A DNA stretch of 64,000 bases from Pseudosulfitobacter pseudonitzschiae (GCF_900129395.1 NZ_FQVP01000010.1:53946-117945); one strand, 5' to 3'; positions 8,373-17,475 are shown, counted from the stretch's first letter. The notes: a model not told the origin generated them from the sequence alone. Program-made: numbers and translations.

Positions 8373-9156
8373 GATTTGTCTCCTCGTGGCTATGATTGGG
8401 CCGACTGAGACCCGGGACCCGTGGCAAAACTCCCCGGCGAATCGCACGCACCCGTGCATTCATCCATTGCCGAAGGACATGGCGATAGAGCAGGTCACGC
8501 GCGAATCCGAAGCTCTGGCGATATTTCAAATAAAAGTCGTCGGGTGCATCGAAGGTTCCGAAATCATTAATGATACCTGTTTTCTGAATGTAAGTGCTGC
8601 CGCCGCTCCAACTGACTGGTGGCGCGCTCAGGCAATCCGTTCCGGCCCCGTAGCCGCAAAGGCTTTCTGTGTCGCTGAACTCCTTCTGAAGCGTCTGCAA
8701 GAAGTGCGCGTCCAGAATGAAGCCTTCCAGATTGATCCATCCCTCATCGGTTTCGACTTCGACCCATGAATGAAGGATTTCGGACGGTGCGAGGGGGTAG
8801 ACCAATTCGGGCACCACGCCGCGCTGAAGCGCCTTGTGGATGGTGAAACCGTGCAGTCGGCAGCGAATGCCCACGCTGCGCAACAGTGCCATGAGAAGCG
8901 TACCTTTCGTGTTGCACTGCCCGTAACCATCCGCCAGTACCGCAGAGGCAGGAATGTCGTCGGCGCGGTTGTAGCCGAAGGCAATCTCGTTTCGGACGAA
9001 ATCGTAGATGGCCCCAATTCGGTTGTAACGGTGAAGTTCTGCCCAGCCGCGCTCTTCGATCAGTTTTGCTATTGAAGGCGCGTCAAAATCCAGCAGCCGG
9101 GTTTTGGCCAAATGAGGGTCGGCGGGGTTCACGGAATATCTCCTCGAATCGTTCAC
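8362..9156 (-). CDS. Transglutaminase-like (papain-fold) protein
   Basis: A 264-residue soluble protein with a transglutaminase-like core. The Cys lies in ADGYGQCNTKGTLLMALLRS (the usual YGxCxxxA/T pattern), and the His in EILHSWVEVETDEGWINLEG. No signal peptide is seen. Family members act as proteases or in amide formation, and the substrate here is unknown. It is the first gene after a perfect-dyad MerR-type promoter and overlaps the CDF exporter start, so it is probably metal-induced. Pairing such a protein with a zinc-type exporter is unusual and I know of no assigned function. Confidence 0.8.
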   Translation of the reverse strand: MNDSRRYSVNPADPHLAKTRLLDFDAPSIAKLIEERGWAELHRYNRIGAIYDFVRNEIAFGYNRADDIPASAVLADGYGQCNTKGTLLMALLRSVGIRCRLHGFTIHKALQRGVVPELVYPLAPSEILHSWVEVETDEGWINLEGFILDAHFLQTLQKEFSDTESLCGYGAGTDCLSAPPVSWSGGSTYIQKTGIINDFGTFDAPDDFYLKYRQSFGFARDLLYRHVLRQWMNARVRAIRRGVLPRVPGLSRPNHSHEETNRAA

Positions 9157-9161
9157 AAGAC

Positions 9162-9192
9162 AATGTAGTTGCTACAGTCACTGTAGCTTCAA
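9162..9192 (-). promoter_or_regulatory. MerR-type promoter for transglutaminase-CDF-STAS operon
   Basis: Minus strand: -35 TTGAAG (9192-9187), 19-bp spacer, -10 TACATT (9167-9162). The dyad GCTACAG-TGA-CTGTAGC at 9171-9187 is perfect. The 19-bp spacer is diagnostic of MerR-activated promoters. The likely regulator is the ZntR/CadR-like protein at 9906-10334. Confidence 0.78.
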
Positions 9193-9201
9193 GCCCCAAT
9201 T

Positions 9202-9822
9202 TCAGGTCGTGTCCTTGGTCACCTGGTCGTCATTGTGCTTTGCCTTGTGGTGTTCACCATGCGCGTCTTTCAGGATTCCGACGCCACCCCAGGCCGCGAT
9301 ACCGGCGACAATCACGCCCACCACAAGGTCCGGCCAGTTCGTACCGAGCCAGGCCACGAGCCCTCCTGCGGCGACGATTCCGAGATTGGCCGCGAAGTCG
9401 TTCCAGCTGAATGTATTCGCCGCTCGGATGTTCACGTCTGGATCGCGAAGCCGCGCCAACAACCAGACGCAAAGTGCGTTGATCGCCGCCGCGACCAGCG
9501 CCATGATGATCATGATGGTGCCAATAGGATCCGATCCGCCAACGTAGCGGCGCCAGGCGTCATAAAGGATGCCAAGGGCGAAGAGGATCAGCAGTCCGCC
9601 CGAAACATTAGCCGCTCCGCGCTTCCATGTGGCGGAACGAGACAGTGCAAAGAGGCTGATTGCATAGACAAAACTATCCGACAGATTGTCGAGCCCATTG
9701 GCGATAAGCGCGCTTGAATCGCCGAATGCGCCCGAGGCGAAGAAAGCGATTGCCAGCCCGATGTTGAGAGCCAGCACGATCCAGAGTGTGCGTCTTTCCG
9801 ATGCGTTCTTCTGCTCCGCCAT
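9202..9822 (-). CDS. Cation efflux membrane protein (short CDF type)
   Basis: A 206-residue protein with about six hydrophobic segments and CDF metal-site signatures in helix 2 (ALIANGLDNLSDSFVYAIS) and helix 5 (NTFSWNDFAANLG). It lacks the C-terminal cytoplasmic domain of ordinary CDF exporters and ends in a His/Lys tail (DAHGEHHKAKHNDDQ). Short CDF proteins can be functional dimers. It follows the MerR gene by 83 bp on the same strand and may be co-transcribed with it. The metal is probably Zn, Cd or Co. Confidence 0.85.
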   Translation of the reverse strand: MAEQKNASERRTLWIVLALNIGLAIAFFASGAFGDSSALIANGLDNLSDSFVYAISLFALSRSATWKRGAANVSGGLLILFALGILYDAWRRYVGGSDPIGTIMIIMALVAAAINALCVWLLARLRDPDVNIRAANTFSWNDFAANLGIVAAGGLVAWLGTNWPDLVVGVIVAGIAAWGGVGILKDAHGEHHKAKHNDDQVTKDTT

Positions 9823-9905
9823 GCCGGGTGTCCCATTTCAGTGAATTGCCAATGAGTAACTAACACCGGGCTTTTTGTGTTCCGATCAAAGGTGGTCAAA
9901 ATAGC

Positions 9906-10334
9906 TCAGGCGCCAATGTCCTCATGCTCTGTCAGGCATTCGGAATGGTCGCGCAGCACCTCGAGCACACGGCAATCAGAAGTCTGTCCGCCGCTGCACT
10001 CATGCACCATCCGCTTCAATTCCGTGCGCAGCGCCTCTAGCCGAGCCAGTCGTTGCTCCACTTGCTTAAGCTGTCGACGGGCAATTGCATCCGCCTCTGC
10101 GCAGGACTTTCCTGGATGATCGCTGAGATCAAGCAGTTCGCGGATCGCATCCAGCGAGAACCCCAGTTGCCGTGCGTGCCGCACGAACGAAAGACGGTCG
10201 AGTTCGGCATTGCCATAGCGGCGTTGGCCCCCCTCGGTCCTGCCGGGCTCAGGCATGAGCCCGATCTGCTCGTAATATCGGATGGTCTGCACTTTCGTTC
10301 CGGTCTTCTTCGCAAGCGTCCCAATCGTCAGCAT
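9906..10334 (-). CDS. MerR-family metal sensor (ZntR/CadR/PbrR type)
   Basis: A 142-residue regulator. N-terminal winged helix MLTIGTLAKKTGTKVQTIRY then YEQIGLMPEPGRTEGGQRRY, a long coiled-coil dimer helix, and a metal-binding C-terminus with Cys in HECSGGQTSDCRVLEVLRDH and SEC. The spacing resembles Zn/Cd/Pb sensors rather than CueR. Such proteins sit on promoters with a stretched 19-bp spacer and untwist them when metal binds. It is transcribed from a region with its own imperfect dyad (10353-10369) and is the best candidate to control the CTACAGT/CTCTAGT-type sites throughout the window. Confidence 0.9.
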   Translation of the reverse strand: MLTIGTLAKKTGTKVQTIRYYEQIGLMPEPGRTEGGQRRYGNAELDRLSFVRHARQLGFSLDAIRELLDLSDHPGKSCAEADAIARRQLKQVEQRLARLEALRTELKRMVHECSGGQTSDCRVLEVLRDHSECLTEHEDIGA

Positions 10335-10352
10335 TTCAGGCTCTCCACATTA

Positions 10353-10369
10353 CCTACAGTGGGTGTAGC
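10353..10369. promoter_or_regulatory. Imperfect MerR dyad in the merR upstream region
   Basis: CCTACAGTGGGTGTAGC lies 18 bp upstream of the MerR gene start. The arms CTACA/TGTAG match the other sites, but no good -35 stands at the usual offset. It probably serves autoregulation. Confidence 0.5.
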
Positions 10370-10440
10370 TTTATGCAGTGCGCATCACAAGCTTCACCTG
10401 AGTTTCACAGATCGGTGATTGTTGGCCGATCGATGACAAT

Positions 10441-10605
10441 CGCGCTTGAACCTACAGTAGCTAGAGGATGTAGACCCACAGAAACATAGAATCAATTTCG
10501 GGCGGAGCGGTGTGAGGCTTTCAGGTCTTCAAAATGTATTGTGGGTGCTTGCGGGCGTGGCCGCGTTCGTTTCCATCTGGCTGTTCCTGTGGGCTGACTA
10601 TTGTA
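10441..10605 (+). repeat. Direct repeat, copy 1 (SCO promoter plus 5' end)
   Basis: About 165 bp nearly identical to 17752-17918. It covers the MerR-type promoter, the leader and the first ~30 codons of the SCO gene. Similarity ends abruptly near 10605. Confidence 0.85.
10446..10476 (+). promoter_or_regulatory. MerR-type promoter (duplicate copy) ahead of SCO remnant and scsB-like gene
   Basis: -35 TTGAAC at 10446-10451, 19-bp spacer, -10 TAGACC at 10471-10476; dyad CCTACAGTAGCTAGAGG at 10451-10467. The first 25 bases are identical to the promoter at 17757. The SCO gene behind it is dead, but the promoter could still drive the reductase gene at 10902. Confidence 0.7.
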
Positions 10606-10652
10606 TCGCCCAGCTTCGACTCTCGACAGGCTCCCTATCGGAAGTACCGTGA
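10512..10652 (+). pseudogene. Truncated SCO/SenC gene remnant
   Basis: From the GTG at 10512 the first ~30 residues (MRLSGLQNVLWVLAGVAAFV...) match the intact SCO protein at 17824 almost exactly, including the single membrane anchor. Identity then stops and the frame closes at TGA (10650-10652) after 46 codons, without the CxxxC copper site. It is a leftover of duplication or recombination and would at most make a membrane-anchor peptide. Confidence 0.8.
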
Positions 10653-10695
10653 ACAGCTGGTTGATGACTGAACTTTAAGGGGCCCTAGCCTACAA

Positions 10696-10842
10696 ATGCG
10701 ACCACATGGAGAGCGGATCAAATTTGTTCTCAAAAGAACGGCTGTTGTACAGGAGGTTCAAACGAACAGCGCTGTTGCCCAGTTACTCGGACTCTTGGAT
10801 GGGCTCACTGCACAAGGGGTTGACGGCGTCAAAAGGCATTAG
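10696..10842 (+). CDS. Short ORF of unknown function
   Basis: A 48-codon frame (MRPHGERIKFVLKRTAVVQE...) between the SCO remnant and the reductase gene. Composition is plausible for a protein, with two amphipathic helices. There is no clear ribosome-binding site and no family recognised. It may be debris from the rearrangement that truncated the SCO copy. Confidence 0.25.
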   Translation: MRPHGERIKFVLKRTAVVQEVQTNSAVAQLLGLLDGLTAQGVDGVKRH

Positions 10843-10901
10843 GAAATAGCACGTTACAGGAACTTCCTGAGACCGAGCGCGAAGAAAAAAGAGGTCAGAA
10901 T

Positions 10902-12995
10902 ATGCGTATAGCCTTGTCAGGATTGCTTGTCAGTCTCGCACTCTTTCTTGTTTTTGTGGCAAGCCCTGTTCGCGCCTTGGAATCCAATGCATATCGTTCC
11001 GAAGCACTGACTGCGCGCTTGATCGTCGCGGAAGCGGGAATCGCCCCAGGGTCGCGGTTCCTTTCGGCGGGTTTGAAGATTGAACTGGAGGAAGGATGGA
11101 AAGCGTACTGGCGGTCGCCGGGCGAGGTTGGCCTGCCGCCGGAGATCGATTGGGAGGAGTCCACAAACCTGGAAGACGTCGAAATCCTTTGGCCTGCACC
11201 CACGCGGTTCCGAGCCTTCGGAATTGAAAACTTCGGCTACGCCAAGCAAGTGACATTTCCGTTACAACTGCAGCTTGTGAACTCTGATAGGTCAGCCGAG
11301 CTGAAGGCAATCGTCAATCTGCTGATCTGCTCCAATGTGTGCGTTCCGGAAAGGTTTGAACTGACTCTCCCTGTTCCATTGGGATCCGGCGTCGACGCTA
11401 AAGCCGCGACCGAAATCGCGATATGGGCCGCTCGCGTACCTGTCGCAGGAACAGAAAGTGCAATAGCGATCTCGGGCGCAGCGCTGAAGCAGGGTCAAGC
11501 TTTGGTTATTCAGATGACGCGGCCTTCTGGCTGGAACAATCCCGATGTTTTTCCAGAATTTGGTGCAGGCACTGTATTCGGCGCGCCCGATATCCGACTC
11601 ACAGATGATCGAACAGGTCTTTGGGCAAGCTTCCCAATTCTTGCGTTGAGCGAGGAACAATCCTCCCTTCGAATTACCGTCGTAGACGAGGACGTCGCGG
11701 TGACATTCGATGATGTGAACACCACCGACTTGGCGCCTTCTCCACCCTACGTATCCGAAACCAGTCAGGATAACGTTAAGTTCTTCCTTATTATACTGCT
11801 GTCTTTCCTGGGAGGTTTGATCCTGAACATAATGCCGTGCGTCTTGCCGGTTCTATCGATTAAATTCGCATCGGCGCTCCGAAATGAGGATCGCTCCGTC
11901 TCACAATTGCGCGCCGGATTTCTCGCCACGGCTGGCGGAACTGTTGCTTTCATGTGGGTGCTGGCCTTTTCGATCATAACGCTTCAGACGCTCGGATATG
12001 CCGTTGGATGGGGTATGCAATTTCAGAATGCATATTTTCTGATCGCACTCATCCTCGTTGTCGGACTCTTCTCAGCAAACTTGTTCGGAATTTTTGAAGT
12101 GTCCTTGCCAAGTAGCTGGATGGCTAGGCTATCTGGCCGCTTTGGGCGGGGGTATGTCGAAGACTTCTCCACCGGCGCACTGACTGCGGTACTTGCAACG
12201 CCTTGTTCCGCCCCTTTGCTGGGAACAGCCATTGCCTTCGCCCTTTCCGGCACGGCAGGAGATATACTTGCGGTTTTCACGGCGATGGGGATTGGGCTTG
12301 CACTGCCATATATTCTGACCGCCGTTTGGCCTGGTTTCCTCTCCCGACTGCCCAAACCGGGACCCTGGATGATGAGCTTAAAGATTGTTCTCGGATTGTT
12401 GCTTGCCGGAACCGTTGTATGGCTATGCTGGGTCTTGATTGGTGTAACGTCGCCAACCCTCACAGGCTTGGTGCTGTTGGGCCTTGGGCTTATCGTACCG
12501 ACTGCAAGAGCCTATCAGGTCCAGCCCCGTAGAGGTTTGCTGTGGGGGATGACCGCAATTTTAGGCATGACATTGGCGGCCCCTGCACTGCTGCCTAATA
12601 GGCCCGCTGACGCAACAAACTCAAGTGCTTCTTACTGGGTCGAGTTCGATCGGTCCCGGATCGCGCGTGAAGTGTCGCAGGGCAAAACTGTATTCGTGGA
12701 CGTTACTGCGGATTGGTGCATTACTTGCAAAGCAAACAAGACGCTGGTCCTGGATCGTGAACCAGTTTTTGGAGCACTTGGCGGGGAAGGCGTGATTGCG
12801 ATGCGCGCGGATTGGACGCGACCGGACGCGACAGTCCAATCCTATCTCGAGGCGCACGGCCGATACGCAATTCCGTTCAACATCGTTTACGGTCCAGATG
12901 CGCCTGAAGGTATCATTTTATCCGAATTGCTATCCGTGGATGCCGTTCTCGAAGCGCTGTCGACTGCCAATCTCAGCGCTGTCCCAAAACGATGA
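10902..12995 (+). CDS. ScsB/DsbD-type thiol:disulfide reductase
   Basis: A 697-residue membrane reductase that carries electrons from cytoplasmic thioredoxin to periplasmic thiols. Signal peptide (residues 1-25); N-terminal domain with YWRSPGEVGLPP and a redox pair in ICSNVCVPE near residue 143; eight-helix DsbD core with Cys in LNIMPCVLPVLSIKF and ATPCSAPLLG; C-terminal thioredoxin domain with DWCITCK near residue 605. The N-terminal style matches ScsB (suppressor of copper sensitivity) better than E. coli DsbD. It faces the ccm operon tail to tail and could supply reductant to CcmG/CcmH and the DsbA-like proteins encoded nearby. Control is perhaps from the promoter at 10446. Confidence 0.9.
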   Translation: MRIALSGLLVSLALFLVFVASPVRALESNAYRSEALTARLIVAEAGIAPGSRFLSAGLKIELEEGWKAYWRSPGEVGLPPEIDWEESTNLEDVEILWPAPTRFRAFGIENFGYAKQVTFPLQLQLVNSDRSAELKAIVNLLICSNVCVPERFELTLPVPLGSGVDAKAATEIAIWAARVPVAGTESAIAISGAALKQGQALVIQMTRPSGWNNPDVFPEFGAGTVFGAPDIRLTDDRTGLWASFPILALSEEQSSLRITVVDEDVAVTFDDVNTTDLAPSPPYVSETSQDNVKFFLIILLSFLGGLILNIMPCVLPVLSIKFASALRNEDRSVSQLRAGFLATAGGTVAFMWVLAFSIITLQTLGYAVGWGMQFQNAYFLIALILVVGLFSANLFGIFEVSLPSSWMARLSGRFGRGYVEDFSTGALTAVLATPCSAPLLGTAIAFALSGTAGDILAVFTAMGIGLALPYILTAVWPGFLSRLPKPGPWMMSLKIVLGLLLAGTVVWLCWVLIGVTSPTLTGLVLLGLGLIVPTARAYQVQPRRGLLWGMTAILGMTLAAPALLPNRPADATNSSASYWVEFDRSRIAREVSQGKTVFVDVTADWCITCKANKTLVLDREPVFGALGGEGVIAMRADWTRPDATVQSYLEAHGRYAIPFNIVYGPDAPEGIILSELLSVDAVLEALSTANLSAVPKR

Positions 12996-13003
12996 AACGG
13001 CGC

Positions 13004-13046
13004 CGTTGCATTGCTCAAGAGAGGCAGAAATTGCAACGGTTTGGTT
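13004..13046 (+). terminator. Possible terminator after the ScsB-like gene
   Basis: Inverted repeat CCGTTGCA ... TGCAACGG with a 20-base loop, followed by a T-rich run (TTTGGTTTT), just after the stop at 12995 and between convergent genes. The loop is long, so efficiency is uncertain. Confidence 0.45.
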
Positions 13047-13094
13047 TTAGGAGAGGAGAAAGTGCTCTTGTATCGGTGACCTCGTGGCCCAAAT

Positions 13095-14246
13095 CTATTT
13101 TTTGATCTGATCCAATCGGGCCGTGATAGCGGCACGCGTAGGATCGGTTTCCGGAAGGCTTTCTGCCAAGTTGCGCGCTTTGTTGGCAGCGTTCTGAGCA
13201 GCATCAATGTTGCCCAATACACTGTACGCCTCCGCAAGCCGAAGCCATCCTTCAAGATTGTCAGGGTCATCCAACAATCGCGCCGCCTTGCGGTCAACCA
13301 TGGAGCGGACAAAAGCCCTGCGCTCCTCGACTGACATATCCTGGGCGGCCTCGATGTCGGCCGCACTGGGACCACGCACATCCTGCGGTTCTGGCAGAAA
13401 GTCAGCGAGATTTACAGGATATTTCTCGACCTGTTCTCCCAACCGGTTGGCGAAAGAGACGAAAACCTCCATCCACGGATAGGCGCGATCCGCTCTCTTG
13501 AGACGATCGATCAAAAGCGCCCGAGCTTCATCTGGAACCCCATTCTGTTCGAGGGCTTGGGCCCTGAAGAAAATCGCGCCCGGATCGTCAGCGTCCATCT
13601 CTAGTGCCCGTTCGATCACTCTTTCCGCTTGCGGCGTCACCACTCCGTTCTCGGCTGCGATCAGAGACTCGGCAAACTGTAATAGAGCAGCAATACCCGC
13701 ATTATCGCGAACGGCGACGTGTTCGAATGCATCCACGGCATCATTGTACCGAGCCATACGCATGTAGGTCTGACCGAGCAGAAGCCAACCATCGCTTGGT
13801 CCACCAGACTCGTCTGCTTCAAGACGAGTTTTTAATTTCTGGGTCAACTCTGCGAGGTTTGCGGCTTCCAGGATTTCAGATGCGCGAGACGCCAGAGGCT
13901 GGCTTTCGATGTGCGGAGAGCCGATTTGCGAATACAGAGCGAAGGCGACCAACGGTACGACAATGGCCGATGCGAGGATGGTGCTTCGCCCACTTGCGCG
14001 CGACGACCTGCGTATCGCAAGCCGACCAGCGGCCAGAATGCGCCGTTTGATTTCAACCTTGGCCGCGGCGGCTTCGGTACCGGAAATCAGGTTCCGCTCT
14101 TGATCAGCATCAATTTCGGAAAGCTGATCCTTGAGGATTGCCAACGCCCCATCCTTTCTGTTCAGGCCTTCGCCCGTTCGAAAGAGACCGGACAAGAACA
14201 GGAGGGCAGTGATGGATGCCATCGCGCTAAACACCAACCAAATCAT
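13095..14246 (-). CDS. ccmI: Cytochrome c maturation protein CcmI (CycH)
   Basis: A 383-residue apocytochrome c chaperone. Two N-terminal membrane helices (MIWLVFSAMASITALLFLSG and STILASAIVVPLVAFALYSQ) flank a cytoplasmic loop with the leucine-zipper-like stretch typical of CcmI (KDQLSEIDADQERNLISGTE). A periplasmic TPR region follows (DGWLLLGQTYMRMARYNDAV; DPGAIFFRAQALEQNG). CcmI presents apocytochrome to the CcmF/CcmH haem ligase. It overlaps ccmH by four bases and is last in the ccmF-G-H-I operon. Confidence 0.92.
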   Translation of the reverse strand: MIWLVFSAMASITALLFLSGLFRTGEGLNRKDGALAILKDQLSEIDADQERNLISGTEAAAAKVEIKRRILAAGRLAIRRSSRASGRSTILASAIVVPLVAFALYSQIGSPHIESQPLASRASEILEAANLAELTQKLKTRLEADESGGPSDGWLLLGQTYMRMARYNDAVDAFEHVAVRDNAGIAALLQFAESLIAAENGVVTPQAERVIERALEMDADDPGAIFFRAQALEQNGVPDEARALLIDRLKRADRAYPWMEVFVSFANRLGEQVEKYPVNLADFLPEPQDVRGPSAADIEAAQDMSVEERRAFVRSMVDRKAARLLDDPDNLEGWLRLAEAYSVLGNIDAAQNAANKARNLAESLPETDPTRAAITARLDQIKK

Positions 14247-14734
14247 GGATATTTCTGTCCTTCATCTTCATGAAAAATGGCCTCGAACTCACGCTCTTCA
14301 TCGGGACTCAGTGGATCAGTAGCGCCATCAAGAACCGCAGTGCTTCGGCGCCGGAGTGTGATTAGAACAACACCAATCCCAATGGCAAAAAGAACTACAG
14401 GTCCGAACCACAACAGATACGTAGCGGGTTTGAGCCTTGGTTGGAACAGGACGAAATCACCATAGCGATCAACGAAAAATGCGGTGATCTCGCCATCTGT
14501 ATCACCTGCAATCAGGCGTTCGCGCAGCAACGTGCGCATTGTTCTGGCAACACCTGCATTTGAGCTGTCGATATCTTGATTTTGACAGACAACGCAGCGC
14601 AGTTGCTTTGAGAGCTCCCGGGCGCGCATTTCCAGCACCGGATCATCCAACAGCTCATCGGGTTCAACTGCCCACACAGATGATGTCGCGGAAAGCGCTA
14701 GCACCAGCACCAGTGAACCGAGCCAACCTTTCAT
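14243..14734 (-). CDS. ccmH: Cytochrome c maturation thioreductase CcmH (CcmL)
   Basis: A 163-residue protein: signal peptide (MKGWLGSLVLVLALSATSSV), a periplasmic helical domain with the conserved redox motif LRCVVCQNQDIDSSNAG, the block MRTLLRERLIAGDTDGEI, and a C-terminal membrane anchor (LLWFGPVVLFAIGIGVVLIT). CcmH reduces apocytochrome haem-binding Cys pairs, with CcmG as reductant. It overlaps ccmG and ccmI by four bases on each side. Confidence 0.94.
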   Translation of the reverse strand: MKGWLGSLVLVLALSATSSVWAVEPDELLDDPVLEMRARELSKQLRCVVCQNQDIDSSNAGVARTMRTLLRERLIAGDTDGEITAFFVDRYGDFVLFQPRLKPATYLLWFGPVVLFAIGIGVVLITLRRRSTAVLDGATDPLSPDEEREFEAIFHEDEGQKYP

Positions 14735-15285
14735 GATTGACCACCTGCTGCGGCCAACGCAGCACGAATTTCAGCCTGTGCCTCTGGCGTCACGATGGGA
14801 CCAACATAGCGATAGACAACGATCCCCATTCCATCGATCACAAAAGTCTCCGGCACGCCGGAGATACCCCACTCAATCCCGACGCGGCCTTCGCTGTCTG
14901 ATCCGATCCTCTCATAGGGGTTGCCAAGTTCATCCAGCCAATTGGCTGCATCTGCTGGTTTGTCCATGTAGTTGATCCCCATCAGCCGGATACCGTCCTG
15001 TTCGACAAACCGGGTGAGCACCGCATGCTCAGCACGGCATGGCACGCACCATGAAGCGAATACATTGACCAAAAACGGCTCGCCAATGCTGCGAAGGGCT
15101 GCGGCTGACAAGCCAGGTGTCTTCGTGCCATCTACTGGTGGCAGTTCAAAATTCGGTACTGGATCGGAGATTAAAGCGGAAGGAATTGCATTAGGATCTC
15201 GGTCAGGGTTGAGTCCCCAGAACAAAAAACCACCCAAGACTACTGCGACCAGCGCAGGTGTCGCGAGAAGGATTTTCTTCATCAT
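14731..15285 (-). CDS. ccmG: CcmG/DsbE thioredoxin-like protein
   Basis: A 184-residue membrane-anchored thioredoxin with active site ASWCVPCRAEH and the CcmG-type acidic groove GIEWGISGVPETFVIDG, including the cis-Pro. It keeps CcmH and apocytochrome thiols reduced. The start is the ATG pair at 15285/15282, directly behind the ccmF stop; the longer frame to 15594 overlaps ccmF. A second CcmG-like gene lies at 59317-59913. Confidence 0.93.
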   Translation of the reverse strand: MMKKILLATPALVAVVLGGFLFWGLNPDRDPNAIPSALISDPVPNFELPPVDGTKTPGLSAAALRSIGEPFLVNVFASWCVPCRAEHAVLTRFVEQDGIRLMGINYMDKPADAANWLDELGNPYERIGSDSEGRVGIEWGISGVPETFVIDGMGIVVYRYVGPIVTPEAQAEIRAALAAAGGQS

Positions 15286-15286
15286 A

Positions 15287-17278
15287 TCATTCCGCCGGCT
15301 GAAGCGCAGACGACTGGCTCTTTGGCGACGGCGCACCCACCCGCAATCTGCGATCCGATAGCGAAAGGGACCCGCCAAGCACCAGCATCGTGGCTCCGAT
15401 CCATATCCAGTTGACCAGTGGCTCGTAGAGAATGCGCAAATTCCATTCGCCCGACGCCGTATCGGCCGCGGGCTCACTGATGGTGACGTAGAGATCTCCG
15501 ACGAGGGTTGATCGGATTGCAGATTCGGTTGTGGAAGTGCCCGCGACCGGATAACTTCTGCGCTCCGGATGCAGCTTCGCAATCTCACTCCCATCTTTCA
15601 AGACGCGAAGCTGGCCTTGTTGTGCGATGTAGTTTGGACCACGCAACTGTTCGACGCCGTCGAATATCACCTCAAAACCGGCAATTTCCACGGTCGTCCC
15701 CGGTCTTGCGAATAGCACACGTTCTTCCTTCCAGGCAGTTGAACCTACGAACCCAAGCACAAGCATTGCAACGCCAAGATGCGCGAGGGTCATACCGTGC
15801 GCAGCGCGCGGCAGGTTGCGCGCGCGACGCAGAGACTGAGAAAGCGGTAGATCAAAGAGCTTGATGCGCATTGCCCATTCGCGCAACGTCGCAACAAAAA
15901 CCCAGGCGGCAATCCCTATTGAGACCACAGCAAGCAGTGGCCCGTCTGTTTGAAAGTACCAAACGATCCCTGCAACACCAATCGCGACACCAAAAACCCA
16001 ACGCAGCCGCTGCCAGATTCCGGGCAGATCAGCGCGTTTCCAGGAAAGGAACGGGCCAACTCCCATGATGATGACGAGGGGCAGCATGAACGGAATAAAC
16101 GTCGCGTTGAAATATGGTGGACCAACCGATATTTTTTCTTCAGTCACCGCTTCCACAAACAATGGATAGAGTGTTCCAAAAAGAACCGTCGCTGCTGCGG
16201 TCGCAAGCAGAAGGTTGTTGAGCAAAAGCCCAGCCTCGCGGCTGATTGGCCGAAAGACGCCACCCGATCCAAGCTGAGGCGCGCGCCATGCGTAGAGCGT
16301 CAGAGATCCCACAATTGTCACACCAAGAAGGCCGAGAATGTACACGCCGCGCGCAGGGTCAACCGCAAACGCGTGAACAGATGTCAAAATGCCGGACCGG
16401 ACGATAAATGTCCCCAGAAGTGACAGTGAAAAGGTCAGGATCGCCAGAAGTATAGTCCAACTTTTGAACGTATCCCGCTTTTCCGTGACAATAGCGGAGT
16501 GCAGAAGTGCAGTGCCCAGAAGCCATGGCATGAAGGATGCGTTTTCAACCGGATCCCAAAACCACCAGCCGCCCCAGCCAAGTTCGTAGTAAGCCCACCA
16601 AGAGCCGAGGGCGATCCCTGCAGTGAGGCTGATCCAGGCCGTCAATGTCCAGGGCCGCACCCAACGTGCCCACGCAGGATCCACCCGACCCTCTATCAGA
16701 GCCGCGACTGCGAAGGAAAATACGATAGAGAAGCCGACATACCCGAAATATAAGAGTGGGGGATGCATCGCCAACCCGATGTCCTGCAGAAGCGGGTTGA
16801 GATCCGTGCCATCTAGAGGCGGCGGGAAAACCCGATCAAACGGATTGGACGTGAAAAGCATGAAGCTCAGGAAGCCGACGCTGATCCAGGCTTGAACGGA
16901 CAACGTTCGTGCCTTGAGACCCGTCGGAATGTTTCTGCCCAGCAGCGCGACCCCAGCCCCGAAAATAACGAGAATAAGAGTCCATAGAAGTAGAGACCCT
17001 TCGTGGCTGCCCCAGGTGCCCGCAACCTTGAAGAGCATCGGCTTCAGCGAGTGGGAATTCTCCACTACGTTGCGGACTGTGAAGTCACTGACAACAAAAG
17101 ATCGCATGAGTGCGCCGAACGCTATGGCAACCAACGTCACCTGAAGCGCGGCAGTCGTTTTGGCGCTTTCCATCCAAAGCATGCGCCCAGTGCTTGCCCC
17201 GACAATCGGCAGGATGCTTTGGACCATCGCGACAGCAAGCGCCAAGATCAGTGCGAATTGTCCGATTTCAGGCGTCAT
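15287..17278 (-). CDS. ccmF: Cytochrome c haem lyase subunit CcmF
   Basis: A 663-residue polytopic protein. The haem-handling WWD motif is intact (GWGGWWFWDPVENASF, near residue 230), and the periplasmic insert and C-terminal part (RRSYPVAGTSTTESAIRSTL) are normal for CcmF. It transfers haem from holo-CcmE to apocytochrome. The start at 17278 follows family length; the frame is open to 17473 without support. It heads the ccmF-G-H-I operon, which has no ccmABCDE, so haem export and CcmE loading must come from elsewhere. A perfect MerR-type promoter lies about 200 bp upstream. Confidence 0.95.
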   Translation of the reverse strand: MTPEIGQFALILALAVAMVQSILPIVGASTGRMLWMESAKTTAALQVTLVAIAFGALMRSFVVSDFTVRNVVENSHSLKPMLFKVAGTWGSHEGSLLLWTLILVIFGAGVALLGRNIPTGLKARTLSVQAWISVGFLSFMLFTSNPFDRVFPPPLDGTDLNPLLQDIGLAMHPPLLYFGYVGFSIVFSFAVAALIEGRVDPAWARWVRPWTLTAWISLTAGIALGSWWAYYELGWGGWWFWDPVENASFMPWLLGTALLHSAIVTEKRDTFKSWTILLAILTFSLSLLGTFIVRSGILTSVHAFAVDPARGVYILGLLGVTIVGSLTLYAWRAPQLGSGGVFRPISREAGLLLNNLLLATAAATVLFGTLYPLFVEAVTEEKISVGPPYFNATFIPFMLPLVIIMGVGPFLSWKRADLPGIWQRLRWVFGVAIGVAGIVWYFQTDGPLLAVVSIGIAAWVFVATLREWAMRIKLFDLPLSQSLRRARNLPRAAHGMTLAHLGVAMLVLGFVGSTAWKEERVLFARPGTTVEIAGFEVIFDGVEQLRGPNYIAQQGQLRVLKDGSEIAKLHPERRSYPVAGTSTTESAIRSTLVGDLYVTISEPAADTASGEWNLRILYEPLVNWIWIGATMLVLGGSLSLSDRRLRVGAPSPKSQSSALQPAE

Positions 17279-17475
17279 TTTTCTATCTCCCTGAGTAGCG
17301 CTTCTGCATCCTAGCCGGACAAAGTTCCCGCATCGGCTGAATTCAGCATGATCTTCGAGTATCCCATTGCGCTTCGGTGGATCGCAAATGGGGTGAAAGC
17401 GGGCGGAAAACCAAGCGGGTTGAAGTATTTCGTGCTTGCATGCCGTGAGCAGGACCCCATCAATGATTCGCAACG

